DNA from: Spisula solida
Taxonomy: Eukaryota > Mollusca > Bivalvia > Venerida > Mactridae
Assembly (NCBI GenBank): GCA_947247005.1
Contig: OX365950.1
Coordinates: 13,838,720 to 13,902,719 of the forward strand
Direction of reading: 5' to 3'
Length of the DNA: 64,000 nt
Below are positions 23,182 to 35,170 of the stretch, piece by piece (the first letter of the stretch is position 1; each line of letters begins with the position of its first letter). The translations under genes and the position numbers were made by a program. The notes under the pieces are model-generated. The model did no database searches and was not told the origin of the DNA. It saw only the letters and a list, made by a program, of their open reading frames with translations.

Positions 23182-23329
23182 ACATAAAACATTTACAGTG
23201 CCAGTTTATATTTATATATACCTATATTTATTATGTTTTGTCAATACCATGTATTTGCACTACGCCTTGCAAATTTATTCTCACTCTCATTTGTCTAATC
23301 AATGATTTATACATGTATAGTGCGAACAA

Positions 23330-23335
23330 ATTAAA
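23330..23335 (+). terminator. candidate poly(A) signal ATTAAA
   Basis: ATTAAA about 150 bp after the stop of the membrane-protein gene, followed by T-rich sequence. Plausible but unproven. Confidence 0.35.
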
Positions 23336-24936
23336 GTGATCCTCGATTCTTCTAATAGTCTGATTAAACAGTTTATTTCTTGTCTATAATTTAATTTCGG
23401 CCTTTGTTTTCAAGAGCAGAGAGTATCGTGATTATAAACGAGGTGTTACTAGAAACACATATTTTAATCTAAGATAAGACACGAGTTTCTCGTGGAAAAT
23501 GGTATATTTCGCTTAAGAAGTTGGTAATAATTATATTCATGAAAAGGGGACGAGGACTTTGTTAATTTTGTTAATTTGCTGGCACTATAGTATCGCACTA
23601 GTTAATATTAAATCAATGCTTTATAGCAGTGCTAAATTGATTTATCTAGATTTTTTGCTGATAACGTTTCCCTATTTATTTCATTTTGCTAGACACTTAA
23701 TATATTAGTTTATATATTGAAAATATACTATTAAAAATTGATAAGGGTCAACAAACCTCCCTCGCGAATATTTAACAAATTGAATAAGATGAACTGGTTG
23801 AATTTTAATAAAACATGATACACCTGCAGTATCGTTATAAAGATTGCTTCAAAATTTGATGTCTAAGTGCTGATAAGACCAACCTCACTCAAATATGTGT
23901 CCTGCATTCAAGCGTCTGTGATAACAAATTGCGGTCTGGTTTTATTTTGGCATTTTGGGTTTAACACAATATTAGAATAGAAAACGGACAGAAAGTGTAT
24001 GTTATTCCTGTCACGTTGGTCCTTGTCAATAGGGCTTATTTAGTTACCTGTAAAAAATACGACAATATGCCATTGCATACTATACCAAATGCAACACATA
24101 AATGTTTCAAAATTTAACTACAGATTAGTTGATAGTTTAATATTTTCGACCGGCATGTATATTAATTTCTTGACACTTACTATGATTTTAGTAGTAAAGA
24201 AGCTTACCTATAGGGGATGCGTCTGGCTACCAACTTTATATACAAATGTAGTTTATTATACCAGCTAACTGTTTTCAAATTACTATGATGCAAGATTGTA
24301 GATTCGTTTAGCTTAGGAATCATTATTTTTATAGTTATTCGTAAGATAATTATAATCTTTATAATAGTGAACTGCATTATTACGCGCGTGTTCATTTCAC
24401 GGCGTTTTAACACACGTCCTGGTTTTTTCTTGTAAATAATGCGCATTGAACTTTATCACTTTTAATATGTTTATGTTTTCAAAATATTCAGCTGAAGTGA
24501 TTTCATGGCACAGGCTGACATAAGATGCTCATTATAGCGGTAGAGCATCAATGCAATTGCACAGATAGGACAACATTCGCCATTTCGATTCATGAATTAA
24601 TTCCCGATTTTAACGAATCATTTACCTTTTGGGGGCAAAGGTATATACTCACCCTATCAAATTTTATAGTGCTACACTGTTGATCAATTATAAATGATAA
24701 TTAGAAATAACATTCGAATATAATTCTTAAACTGATCAACCAATATTATGAACACAATTTAGAATATATTAGAGGTGTGCATGTGACATACTTAGCTACA
24801 TTTGTTAGTATAGATAATGTATCCAAAAATATACAGTCCAACTTGCATTAAATACCGACCACCTACGATCAAAGATTACTTTTACAAAACTTGTCAGCAA
24901 ATAACATCTGTGCACAATAGCCACTATTGCAAGTCC
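23336..24936. other. no gene recognised
   Basis: AT-rich. The antisense frame 24204-24446 is an Ile/Lys-rich chance frame. No repeat shared with the rest of the window was found. Confidence 0.4.
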
Positions 24937-25086
24937 GGGGTGATATTCAATATTGAGCTTACTTGACTTAAGGATAAGGACAACCAATCAGATCGCGCAA
25001 TATTAAACTCTTGGTCAGCAACAGACGATATCATCGGCTATCCTTATTCTCAAATTAAATAAGATTAATACTGAATACCACCCCCG
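24937..25086. mobile_element. MITE family D, copy 1
   Basis: About 150 bp with inverted ends GGTGATATTCAATATTGAG and CTGAATACCACCCCC. The interior GGACAACCAATCAGA and GGCTATCCTTATTCTC matches 50967-51114 in the same orientation. Confidence 0.8.
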
Positions 25087-25231
25087 GTCTGCAAATAGCA
25101 CCAATTTTTATCTCATACTGGGGTAAGACCATTTTCAATGATAGTTCACCTGTACGAAGATATCACATGCCAACAAAGACCATTATTTGATTTGCCCAAG
25201 GGTGGTCTATACATGCAGGTATGTCTATAAT

Positions 25232-25402
25232 GTACAACCTTTCTGGAGCAGCACACTTTCGGGAACAAAAAGTTTGGTTGTTGTTTGAGGTTGTTGCTCT
25301 GGAGAGGTAAAATTTATAGAAAATGTTGATTTCCTGAACAAATTGATTATGTTGAGTGAGAGAGGTTGTTGCTCTATGGAGGGCCGCTCTAGAGAGGTTG
25401 TA
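25232..25402. mobile_element. short MITE (family I)
   Basis: Inverted ends TACAACCTTTCTGGAGCAGC and GCCGCTCTAGAGAGGTTGTA. The phrase GAGGTTGTTGCTCT occurs twice inside. One copy in the window. Confidence 0.6.
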
Positions 25403-25513
25403 TAGTATTATAAATGTTTATCATCTTGACACAATATAACACCGTGCATGTATAGTGCTGTATGTTTACGAGTACAACGAACTATTATGATTTTGTATTA
25501 TAGTTTATACATT

Positions 25514-25753
25514 TACTGTAAAAGCAGACATTTTCGCGTGGTCAAACATTTGCGAACATGTTATTCTTCAGTATTTCGCGAGGTTAAATGATTGCGATGT
25601 TTAAAATTCAGAAAGCATTATATTCTGTTGTTTAATTGCCACTGTTTAAGTTCACGAATGTAAAGTTTCGCGAACTTATCCCGATTTTACGAACATAGCT
25701 TAAACTAAACACTCGCGAAAATATCCCTCGCAAAAATATCTGCCTTTACAGTA
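25514..25753. mobile_element. MITE family C, best-preserved copy
   Basis: Inverted ends TACTGTAAAAGCAGACATTT and ATATCTGCCTTTACAGTA, about 240 bp. The interior is dense in TTCGCGA/TCGCGAA words that pair across the element. The termini suggest a non-autonomous DNA transposon; the superfamily is not assigned. Confidence 0.8.
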
Positions 25754-25942
25754 TAAAGTTGTTATTTATTAACGTGGTGTAACCATAATTGCCTCCAGTC
25801 GATTTGCATAACTGTCACTAGCGAGTATTTTGCAATATATTTAATATGACATTCATACAAGATTGCATAATGTAACAAGCAATTAGTGTTATACTATCAG
25901 AGTTATAAATCTGTAAGTTCTTGGGACGTAGACTAATTTAGG

Positions 25943-26355
25943 GTAGCAATACCACGTGGCTTTTGGCTACAGTAACAAGTAGAAATTTGTAAACATTGGG
26001 ACACAAATATAGCCATAAGTATTTTATTTCTTCATAGATTTCTATAACATATACGCCACGCTAAGGGGGAAAGTATTTGATTTCCGTGAAATATAAGATC
26101 TTTTTCAGCAGCATTACCGATTTTTCCATTACCCTGTGAAACCTACACGTTCCACGGTTTCACAAGGTAATGGACAAAACGACACAGCCGCTGAAAAAGA
26201 TTTTATATTTCATGGAAAGCAAATAATTGTCACCTTAGCGTGGCGTATATTTAATAGAAATCGATAAAGAAATTAAATACTTATGGCTATTTTATTTTCT
26301 TATGTTTACAAATTTCTTCTTGTAACTGTAGTCAAAAGTCACGTGGTATTGCTAC
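25943..26355. repeat. 413-bp foldback (near-complete palindrome)
   Basis: The whole element folds on itself. Ends GTAGCAATACCACGTGGCTT and AAGTCACGTGGTATTGCTAC mirror each other, as do ACGCCACGCTAAGG and CCTTAGCGTGGCG. Around the centre, CCATTACCCTGTGAAACC pairs with GGTTTCACAAGGTAATGG, leaving a loop of only about 15 nt. This is a foldback-type MITE or very long hairpin. Confidence 0.9.
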
Positions 26356-26689
26356 ACTGTAATTGTCATTGAATAATATTGAGCGTTGTTCATTCAGCAC
26401 AAAACCTGTAGTATCGTTTTCCTTAATTACTCATGCACTGTTAGGTTATAGTCATCCCCATACATTGATGGTTGGTCAAGTTCCCAGACTGTGTTTCGGA
26501 TGATAAAGAACGCAGATTGAACGAGAATGGGTTTTATAGTATTTTTGATTGTTTTTTTTCTTATTAAAGCAACACCAATTTACATTTTTCACTGGCTTAA
26601 TATTTCACAATTTGACAATGCCCTGCATTCTGACTACAGTAACTGACTAAACAATTTATATTTTGCCAACTAAATATGTTAACTTTTTT

Positions 26690-26790
26690 TCAATTTTAGC
26701 TAGTTTATATTTTATCAATTAAAATTCCCTTTAGGTCAAGAGGCTCAAAGGGAAGACACGACTTGTCTGTCAACTGTGTTGCCCTTTTAA
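26690..26790 (+). repeat. dispersed repeat J, copy 1
   Basis: TTTTAGCTAGTTTATATTTT followed by GAGGCTCAAAGGGAA and a TTGTCTGTC-like word. The same order is found at 44730-44890 and 48940-49070. Confidence 0.55.
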
Positions 26791-26800
26791 ATGAAAGACG

Positions 26801-26826
26801 TTATTATTATTATTATTATATTATTA
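26801..26826. repeat. ATT microsatellite
   Basis: About six uninterrupted ATT units followed by degenerate ATT-rich sequence. Confidence 0.85.
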
Positions 26827-26910
26827 GACATATGCTTATTATTATAAGTTTAAAATATCCAAGCAATACAAGTTCTTGAACTTGCAAAAATCACGCCCAA
26901 ATACCGCTCT

Positions 26911-27337
26911 CCTGGGGCCGAGATTACAACGAATACTTACACTCAGCACTCAACACTCAAATATTGAAAATGTAATATATTGATCTATTATTTGTCCTAG
27001 ATTGCAAATTTAGATGAGGAAAATGTATAAGATAGTTAATGAGAGTTGAAAATAACATTTGATACATTTTTGCCATTTTGTACTATTTATGTGGTGTAAA
27101 TGTAATTATTGAATCTGAGTGCCACACTCAGCACTCAAACTAATGAATTGCAAGTATAGCTTACAAATACACTAAAGTAAACTATGAAGTAAGCAAAAAA
27201 CAATATTTAGTACAAATCTAACATTATTACAACGTCTTGCTCTAAAAAAATGCCACAATGAACATCAAAAGAGTAAATTTCAATATGTGAGTGTTGAGTG
27301 CTGAGTGTAAGTATTCGTTGTAATCCCGGCCCCGAGG
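26911..27337. mobile_element. foldback MITE with ~55-bp inverted ends
   Basis: The left end contains GGGGCCGAGATTACAACGAA then ACTTACACTCAGCACTCAAC. The right end is its mirror (GTTGAGTGCTGAGTGTAAGT, then CGTTGTAATCCCGGCCCC). Total about 427 bp, with an AT-rich, non-coding interior. Confidence 0.85.
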
Positions 27338-30300
27338 TTATACACGGTCACGAGGGTTTGAGAGATGAACCGCTCTTGAAGCTAGTTCCCCTTTTTATTA
27401 CCACTAGGCTATGTAGACTGATGTATGCTGTCGTAGGGATGAACTAATCAAGATCAGTCAGAATGTAAAATGTTGGCGAACGTCTATTATACAGGTTTCT
27501 ATTCTATACCAATGTCAATTGTTGGTGCCTTTTTTGAAAGCTATCGTAAGTATGTAACAGTTTCTGTCATGTGAAGGTCTCATCAAGTACAAATCACAAA
27601 TGTGAAGGTTACTGATTTCAACAAAGGAAGTGTTTCACATTACTCGTACGCTAATCAAGCCCGTCAATTAGTTAATGACAGATTTCCACATGCATTGGAT
27701 AAATTGCCATATCTAAATGCTTTGACATTCTTTATTCTTCAAATGGTTTATATAAATTGAAAGAATCGATCGGGCTTGCAAGGAAATGAAAATTAATGTA
27801 AATTATATTTGCTTTGATAATGGATATTGCGAGTGTTTTGTTTTGCGTTCTTTTGAACAATTTGTAATGTCAACAGTTTCAAGTTTCAATGAAATACAGA
27901 ATTACACGTTAAGCAAATGGATTGTTTTTTCTCTTTCTTTTCCCCGTAATTTGCAAATGTTATTTTGTATTTTTGCTGCAGCATTTTTACCTTTCGTTCT
28001 ATTAAATACTTCTCAAGTTTAGTTTTATACTAACCGTGGGCTTTAATCTCACTAAATAGTGAATGATGGTGAAAAAACTCAGTTGGTTCCTCATAAGCTC
28101 CATAATTATAAAGTTTTTTTCCTGCTCTCCTTTTCTTGGGTATGCCATCTAATTAGCTTCTGGAAAATGCAACAATTAGGTTATGTCTACTTTATCAGGA
28201 AATATAGCTCTAAAATGCATGTTACGGCTATTCATTTAGTATAAAAGTTTCAGTAAAGTATTAAAGATTTTGTTGTGTGAAACGTTTCAAGTTTGAGCAC
28301 GAAATTGAGCATCCTAATTCATCAGTAGATAGTCAAGTTCCTTATGATTCAATTTACGTTACTGTTTGATGGGTAAATGAGACATGTGCAAAGAAAATGA
28401 TACAACTCACGACGTTCATTGCCACGTGGCGAATTACGACTTACAGGAACTTGTCATTTATGGGCTATTGCTGTTATTACACATGTAAACAAACATATCA
28501 CCAGGCACCCAATCACGCGGAGCATCTCAAATAGACCGACTCTCAGCTTTCATATCCACAAGCGGTTTAGCCTCAGCCAGACATGATTCGTCATTATTAT
28601 TGGGACCACTTGCATACAGGGCTTGCAATCGTTTACGCTTGCTGTACCTATTATGTTGAGTGATTCCTTGACCGATCATTTTTGTTTCAGACTGATTTAA
28701 AAAAAAGACTTGAATAACTTGAAACGGCGATAGCTCGCTCAGTGGTAACGGAATGTAACTGTTAATTGTCGCTCAATGTTTTGCAATCCAAGAATCAGAA
28801 TTCAACAAATTCTTTACAACATTTTTACGAAATCGATGAAATACAGTGCCCTTGGAAAACTGACAAGGACATATATTATGTTCATCCATGACAATGGGAT
28901 CAAGTCGTCAACACGCGGAGCGTAATTCGCTACTGGCCATAGAGAAAATCAGTAATGACCAGATGATCATTAAGCTTAGTGCAGAAAATGTTGTTCTCAT
29001 GCTCAACTCAAAATTTGTGATCAAACTTAAAATGCTTAAACATTAACATATCTCAGAATTTACTGAATTTTTAAATTACATGGATGGCCTTACTTAATCA
29101 AGAGCAATATTTCCTGATAGGTTAGAAACCACCAAATAAATAAAGTTACAATGGTAGGCCCCAAATGTTTGCGTCTTTTAGTCTATGGTCAGCAGGAAGA
29201 CATATATCATTTTTAAGAAGTACCTTAGAGCTTCAAAATAGTACAATAAAAAGGGGGTCATGTATCTTCTAAGAAACATTTTGTCCATCAAACATGGTCT
29301 ACCTATTTTTACACATGTCCGGACTGATTCAATCCGGGTTTTACCCTATTCTACTTTCCCTTTACTATCAATGTAAGAATACCAACATATTTCAGATTTT
29401 CCAGTTTTACAACATGACATGCATATTTACAATGCATTTAAACTCAATTTCATCACTCTAGTGCACACTTGTCAAGAAATATCCCCATTTACAGGCAAGA
29501 CAAAGTTTTTAAGGACTACTTTTGGTCCGCGTAGGCATTTGGTCGTTCGAATCTTTACCTGATAAATTAGAGATTCCTTAATTATTGCACTTTCTACGAG
29601 CTAATCAAGTGCCATACTCTAGTTGAGTATTACTAACATCCAGGAAAACAACCTTGTATATATGACTATATTGTTGTTGATAAACAACGCTAAACAGTAT
29701 AAAACTCGCTGAACTTGTCTATGATGTCTACATTATAGCATGCTCAATACTATTATAATACTGACGAAGACAGACTATGAAATTAACTAAATAGGTATTT
29801 CTAAGGGAAAACGCATTTTTATGGAAAATGTATTTTTCATAGTTATTGTTTAGTCAGAGAGGTATATTGCCTTGGTCCCCATAGTGATTCTTGCACGTTA
29901 ACTAGTATATCGATTACATGTTTGTTTCACGCTTTTATCAAGAAGCTGGTGTTTTTAGGGATTCCACGCAGCAGAGATACAGTTCAGCTCAGTATATTGG
30001 CCTTTCATTTGAGTGGTGTCACATCTTAAGGTTTCAAACAAACCACATTCTGGGTGGTTTTAATATAAAAATTCAATATTTTCAGCAACCTATCCAATGG
30101 ATACGAGTTCCAATAAAATCTACATTAAGCTGCATGTAAATGGTAATTAGCCTAGAGCGTAAAGGTAACCAAATGCTTGTGTTGCCATCGCGTGATCCAG
30201 ATGGTGTATTTCACACAGGGGTGGTTTAATTATCCGGCGTGGAAAGAAGCGATAAACGTTTTAGTCGGTTCCGGTGTGCTTAGAACTTAATTATTATCGA

Positions 30301-30480
30301 GAATAACACGTCCCATCTGAATTATAACTTAGAACAACACTTGACTGCTGGCCACGTGTTTCGAATATTAGGTCAATATTGGTATAGGATAGTCTACAAT
30401 GTAACATCTTCGTATTGCCTTGGAAAAGCAGCAAAGGTCATAAATGCGACGAGTTTAACATTTTTGTATTTACCTGCTTA
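27338..30480. other. no gene recognised
   Basis: About 3.1 kb of AT-rich sequence. 27346-27415 has a CACGAGGGTTTGAGAG word reminiscent of SINE family A body. 28722-28755 has GATAGCTCGCTCAGTGGTAA, an A-box-like scrap without a convincing B box. Open frames at 27786-28244 and 29918-30139 are short and low-complexity. Confidence 0.45.
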
Positions 30481-30727
30481 AGGTCGATTGTGAAACAAGT
30501 TATTCCAACTTCTATTAATCACTCTCGACACCTCAGTCCAAGTTTTATTCATCACCACGAGGGTATAGGAGAAAAAGAGAAGTCAGTTTCCTTACTGTAT
30601 GCTGAGCGTCTAACAAGGGGTTCTCCGGTACCATTTTATAACGTCTTCAGTTTGTCTCGGTCTGTGATCGAACCTTGGACCTATTGCACTCGAAGCAGAC
30701 GCTCTACCACTTTCCTATGGAGGAGGC
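30481..30727 (-). mobile_element. SINE family A, near full length
   Basis: The tRNA-like head (30650-30727 read on minus) with B-box-like GGTTCGATCAC is followed by the full body: CTTGTTAGACGCTCAGCATA, CGTGGTGATGAATAA and AACTTGTTTCACAATCGACC at the far end. The 152-codon frame 30415-30873 runs across the SINE and is not a gene. Confidence 0.85.
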
Positions 30728-30910
30728 ATGTTCATTTATTTGGAGTCGTAAAATTGCAAATTAGTGAAATCGTGACGATGACGAAAGATACATTAAATAT
30801 TGGAATTATGACGTCATTAATGTGCTTAATTGTGAATTACTTTGAAATCGTAAGTTCACGAATGTCATGTTAAATATTGATGACTCAAATGTCATTACCA
30901 GCCTTTCATT

Positions 30911-31127
30911 GTATGTAAAGTCATTTATTTTCGTTGGCATTGTCTTCCGTTGATTCAGATAAAAGTGTAATTTCGTGGGGGTCGTGAATTTCAAAATTTT
31001 CAAGGGGAAAACTATTGTTTTGTATTTGGGAGGTCGATAAATCGTAGGGGCTAGATTTCGTTATCGAGTTCAACCACGAAAATCAATGAAAAAGTCAACC
31101 CACGAAATAAATTATTTTACAGAATGT
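30911..31127. mobile_element. MITE family C copy
   Basis: Ends GTATGTAAAGTCATTTATTTT and ATAAATTATTTTACAGAATG. The interior GGGGCTAGATTTCGTTATCG corresponds to GGGGATTAGATTTCGTGGTA in 44346-44547. Confidence 0.75.
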
Positions 31128-33300
31128 AAATATAACAATAGTGATATTCAGTGTGGGTTTTTTCACTGCACCAGAACTAGATGACTATCTCTGCTTTACA
31201 TTCCTTGGAGATAACATGCATTGTGTTATCAAGATACCGTGAACATACTATAACATGCTCCGCTAAATCATACATCTCAGCTGTATCCCATCAGATTCCA
31301 TTCAACGCTATATACGCTTTACTATATCATGTAAGTATTATTATGAAAACCAATATTGGCACGAAAATGACCTTCAAAACAAAATATATTTAGATCTAAT
31401 ACTAAGCACAATTTTTTTTTTTTTTACAAAAGTAATATTATTATGCTTAAACTTTCTTAAAAAATGCACAATGCGAAATTATTACAGCCATGGGCTTCAT
31501 ACTCCAATTTCTGAAATAAACTGCAACTTTATAACAAAGAAACCAAAATGACCACGTTACATTTCCTCTTATATGATACTCACTTTTCTCTTTTCACCAT
31601 TTTGCCTTATGGTAGTTTTGTAGTCGGCCAAAACACTCTATAACGTAATTCCATACGAGTAATGTTAGTTTGGCACGCATAATGGCTCTTATTAGACAGA
31701 AGGTAACACCTTTAAACATCAAAAGGGAATTATAAATGCATTTTGACCGTGAGGTGTGAATTACTTCTGAACCTATTTACTAGACAATTTTCACAACTTA
31801 ACAACATGTTCAAGCACGTGAGTTCCTAGTAGTGTTACGTGGCATTAAAACATGTTTACACTGCACATACTATGAGTATGAAGCCAATTCTGTCCAGACG
31901 TGTGGGTTCGCGCCGACGTCCTGTCTTTGGATACTCTACGGCAAATGCTTCCGTTGCATCGTATATATATCAACTTTGGTGTCTGATGGTCTGCTCGACG
32001 ACAAAAACGTTCCATGCAACATGAGCCACAGTAATTCCAACCTGAATCTACCAAACGGCACACGTACGAAGGGTGATCAACAAATACACGAACAAATGAC
32101 ATGTAATGTTCGTTAACGTGAACAAGATTGCTGAAACTCCGCCATAATTATGATAGATTTGTGTCACAGATTTGTCACAAAAATAACTAATAAAAACACT
32201 AAATCATCTTAGGAAATATTTGGTTCCAACATCATTGAGACCGCATCGCCACCAAAGCTACACCGGCCTAACGTAATCCTGACGTCGTTACATAATACCA
32301 TTTACCGATTCATTTGTGACATCAATGCTATGAAAGAAAGGACACTAAGTCTTTATTGACCTGTCTAACAATGACTAATAAAGAATGACAACTCTTTTCC
32401 TTTTTGATTAATCGTCTATATTGATGTTCCTCATTTGACGTCGACATCGAATCAAAAACAAAACAAGCTGTCTGGTCACGCAGAAGGCTAGTAATTAACA
32501 GTTGCAAAAAGAATCCTTCCTATACCTTTGTCACTGTTCACATGGAATTGATGGTGTTCATGACCAGTCAACAGCAACTATACAATATGCCAAATACATC
32601 ATAGTCAAGTTTCATGTTTTGAAAACTAGCCGAATATTCAAAACCCGTTTGTTTTTTAACAACCATATCAAGGCAGCACTTTATTATACATGTACAGAAT
32701 ATTATTTTATGAACTAGCAATGGTTAAATGTTTTATGTCTCATAAACTATTTCAAACTTATTACCCTGTCAGAAATCATGATAATCGACAGTTTATGCGT
32801 TCTACCGGTCATTGCCACAGACATACAAGAGGTTGGGAGATATGGCCATCAAATTCAGCGAACAAATATTTTTTTCGTGAGCAGTAAATAAGGCAAACAT
32901 AGCGTGTAATATAGTACGGAGATAAAGACCTGACCATGACTTTATTGCATGAATATATCACAAGGGCCTTACACTGAATAGATTATGTAAATTAATTTCC
33001 GCGAGTAATTCGTGCAATATCGGCTTATACGAGATTTGAGTTGTGCCTTAAAATATTTAGAACAAAAGACGTCCGCTATAACATGCATGTGTCTCTTCAA
33101 AACAACAAACATTAAATATTGTCTTCGCTATTACATGTAAAACTGTTACTCTATTGATACCACCAAGTAGACTGGGCTTATTAGTTGCACTTTACTGTTT
33201 ACTTTGTCAGTATATGAGAACTCCAATTCCACCTTGTTCACTGACTTGTTTCAAATGATACGCAGAAAGTATTATACAATGCAATAACATGACGTACAAA
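31128..33300. other. no supported gene
   Basis: 31832-32116 is open on both strands (up to 94 codons) and is slightly more GC-balanced than its surroundings, but no domain is recognisable. A 14-T run lies at 31412-31425. Nothing else is supported. Confidence 0.4.
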
Positions 33301-33537
33301 TCGCCGGTTTAGAATTAGAAGGTCGTAAGCACATACGTATACTACTTACGAACTTATAAGACTCATGCATATTTGAAATTTGCATCTCAATGCGCTTCTT
33401 ACGAGCCTATTTTCATCAAAACTGGAAGTGGTCATGTTGACCAAACTGAAGTTTAAAAAGCTTGTTTTTCTATATAAATTCTTGTTTTCTCAAAATATTG
33501 ATTTTTTACTTACGACCTTCGAATTCTAAGCCAGCGA
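33301..33537. mobile_element. MITE family B, copy 5
   Basis: Ends TCGCCGGTTTAGAATTAGAA and TTCGAATTCTAAGCCAGCGA. The interior contains CATGTTGACCAAACTGAAG and TCTCAAAATATTGATTTT. An additional ~30-bp palindromic stretch near the left end (around 33335-33360) is absent from copies at 9701 and 47215. Confidence 0.85.
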
Positions 33538-34130
33538 AATTACACATTAATTTTACCTTTTTATTTAAAAACTCAGTATAGGTTGCAACGGGTACATTTA
33601 GTGCATTTAATAACAGGCATGGTGTATGTTAATCATTTTGTTTTCATTATAAATTATATCAGACAGGCTCACTGACAACTAAGCAGCGCTGTTCAAACGT
33701 TGCAGAACCTAAACCACACACTGTCTATCGGTAATGTGTGAATACTCAATAAGAGGGCTGTCTGTGAAGTTATTGAACAATATTTGAAATTTTAGAACCC
33801 AAATTTCTTTTTTGTATATTAATTTTGCCTTTTTATGTTAGTTAGGTTATAATCATAAAAACAAACCAAACATTATATTATCCAATAGAAACTAATGAAC
33901 TTGTCTTATTTACCATACACGGTGTCCTTATGCCAAATTTTGCTTTAGCCCCTTGTTGTGGTTCTTATCGATTTGTACCTTATTGAACATCCCATTCAAT
34001 AGCGATAGTTTGATTTTGATCCGATCACAACGTGTGCAAGGTAATGTATCGAGCATGTACGTAAATACGCTGCAGGTTTTGAAAGTTATAAGTGTTAATG
34101 ACCTTATATTATATACTAACTCATGTCAGT
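33538..34130. other. no gene recognised
   Basis: AT-rich sequence with no coding or repeat feature seen. Confidence 0.4.
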
Positions 34131-34366
34131 AGGTCGATTATGAAACAAGTTCTTACATATTATATAAATTACCATCGACACCTCATTGCTCATGGTATCA
34201 ATCGACACAAGTGTATGATAGAGAGGCCAGCGTCCTTTTATAATCGGAGTATTTCAAGGGTACTGGTACCATTTTTATTTCATCTTTGGTATTTCGCTAC
34301 CTGCGTTCGAATCCGGAACCTCCCATACTTGAGGCGGACGCTCTACCACTACGCTATCGAGCGTAT
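34131..34366 (-). mobile_element. SINE family A, near full length
   Basis: Head with a GGTTCCGGATTCGAACG-type B box on the minus strand, and body with GGTACCAGTACCCTTGAAAT and CTTGTTTCATAATCGACC at the far end. It lies 50 bp from the mariner-like element. Confidence 0.8.
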
Positions 34367-34415
34367 TACTGGCATGGAACCAAGCTTCAAACAATCGCTA
34401 AACATTTTTTGAATG

Positions 34416-35031
34416 TACGAGGGTCATCCGTAAAGTTCTAGGCCAAGACTCATTGTGAAATTATCCGTTAAGTTATAATAATAAACATAACATTTCCTAA
34501 AACTTATATCTATTCGTGATTTACAAACGAAAAATGTGCAAAAATATTAAAAATTACTTTCAAATTATACCTAATCACTGTTACAGAGCACTCCAAATAC
34601 TTTGAAAACACTCTTTACCACATGCTACGTATTGTCGCTATTTCTTATTTTCATAAATCTATTTGTATCGCAAACATGAATATCTTTTCAAAATTGACTA
34701 GTACCTCGCTGAGTTTATTAGAATCCACGGATCGTTTACTATATAATTGTTATATCCCTTTCCAAATGGTGAAAGACGACGAATTCAATTTAACCAAGTT
34801 CGGACTATCTCGACGAACGTAATAACATTCGGTTTAAAATTTGGACTGCTCCGTAGTTGCTAAAGGCGTTGCCTTAGCAACAACTTACGCATATGTTAAC
34901 TCCGCAATATTAATTTGCCATATTCAAATTCATAACATGCCATTCTACCTATGGTATGAATTTTAAAATTGTAGTAAATTGTTAACTAAGTTTTTAGATG
35001 CTGTCCTAGCACTTTACGGATGACTCTAGTA
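34416..35031. mobile_element. non-autonomous Tc1/mariner-like DNA element
   Basis: Inverted ends ACGAGGGTCATCCGTAAAGT and ACTTTACGGATGACTCTAG are bounded by TA on both sides (34416-34417 and 35030-35031), the target preference of Tc1/mariner elements. The ~600-bp interior lacks a transposase; its 66-codon frame has no catalytic DDE/D motif that I can recognise. Confidence 0.8.
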
Positions 35032-35072
35032 TAGTTAATGTCACTTAGTTCATAACCTGGCCATTTCTATCG

Positions 35073-35170
35073 CCGGCTCTCGGTGCGTTTTTAGGGTCCG
35101 CAAAAGTCATAATCTTAGACTTGTGTTTAGAGTGTTTTTTGCCCTACCTTAAAAACGTACCGAGAGCCTG
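35073..35170. repeat. short hairpin repeat
   Basis: GGCTCTCGGTGCGTTTTTAGG is mirrored by CTTAAAAACGTACCGAGAGCC with a loop of about 50 bp. Confidence 0.7.

Noticed and set aside
30415..30873. 152-codon plus frame
   Set aside because: It runs through a SINE on the opposite strand and matches the repeat copies, so it is a repeat shadow.
31832..32116. Region open on both strands (94 and 85 codons)
   Set aside because: Simultaneous opening of both strands and absence of any motif argue for chance; a short exon cannot be excluded.
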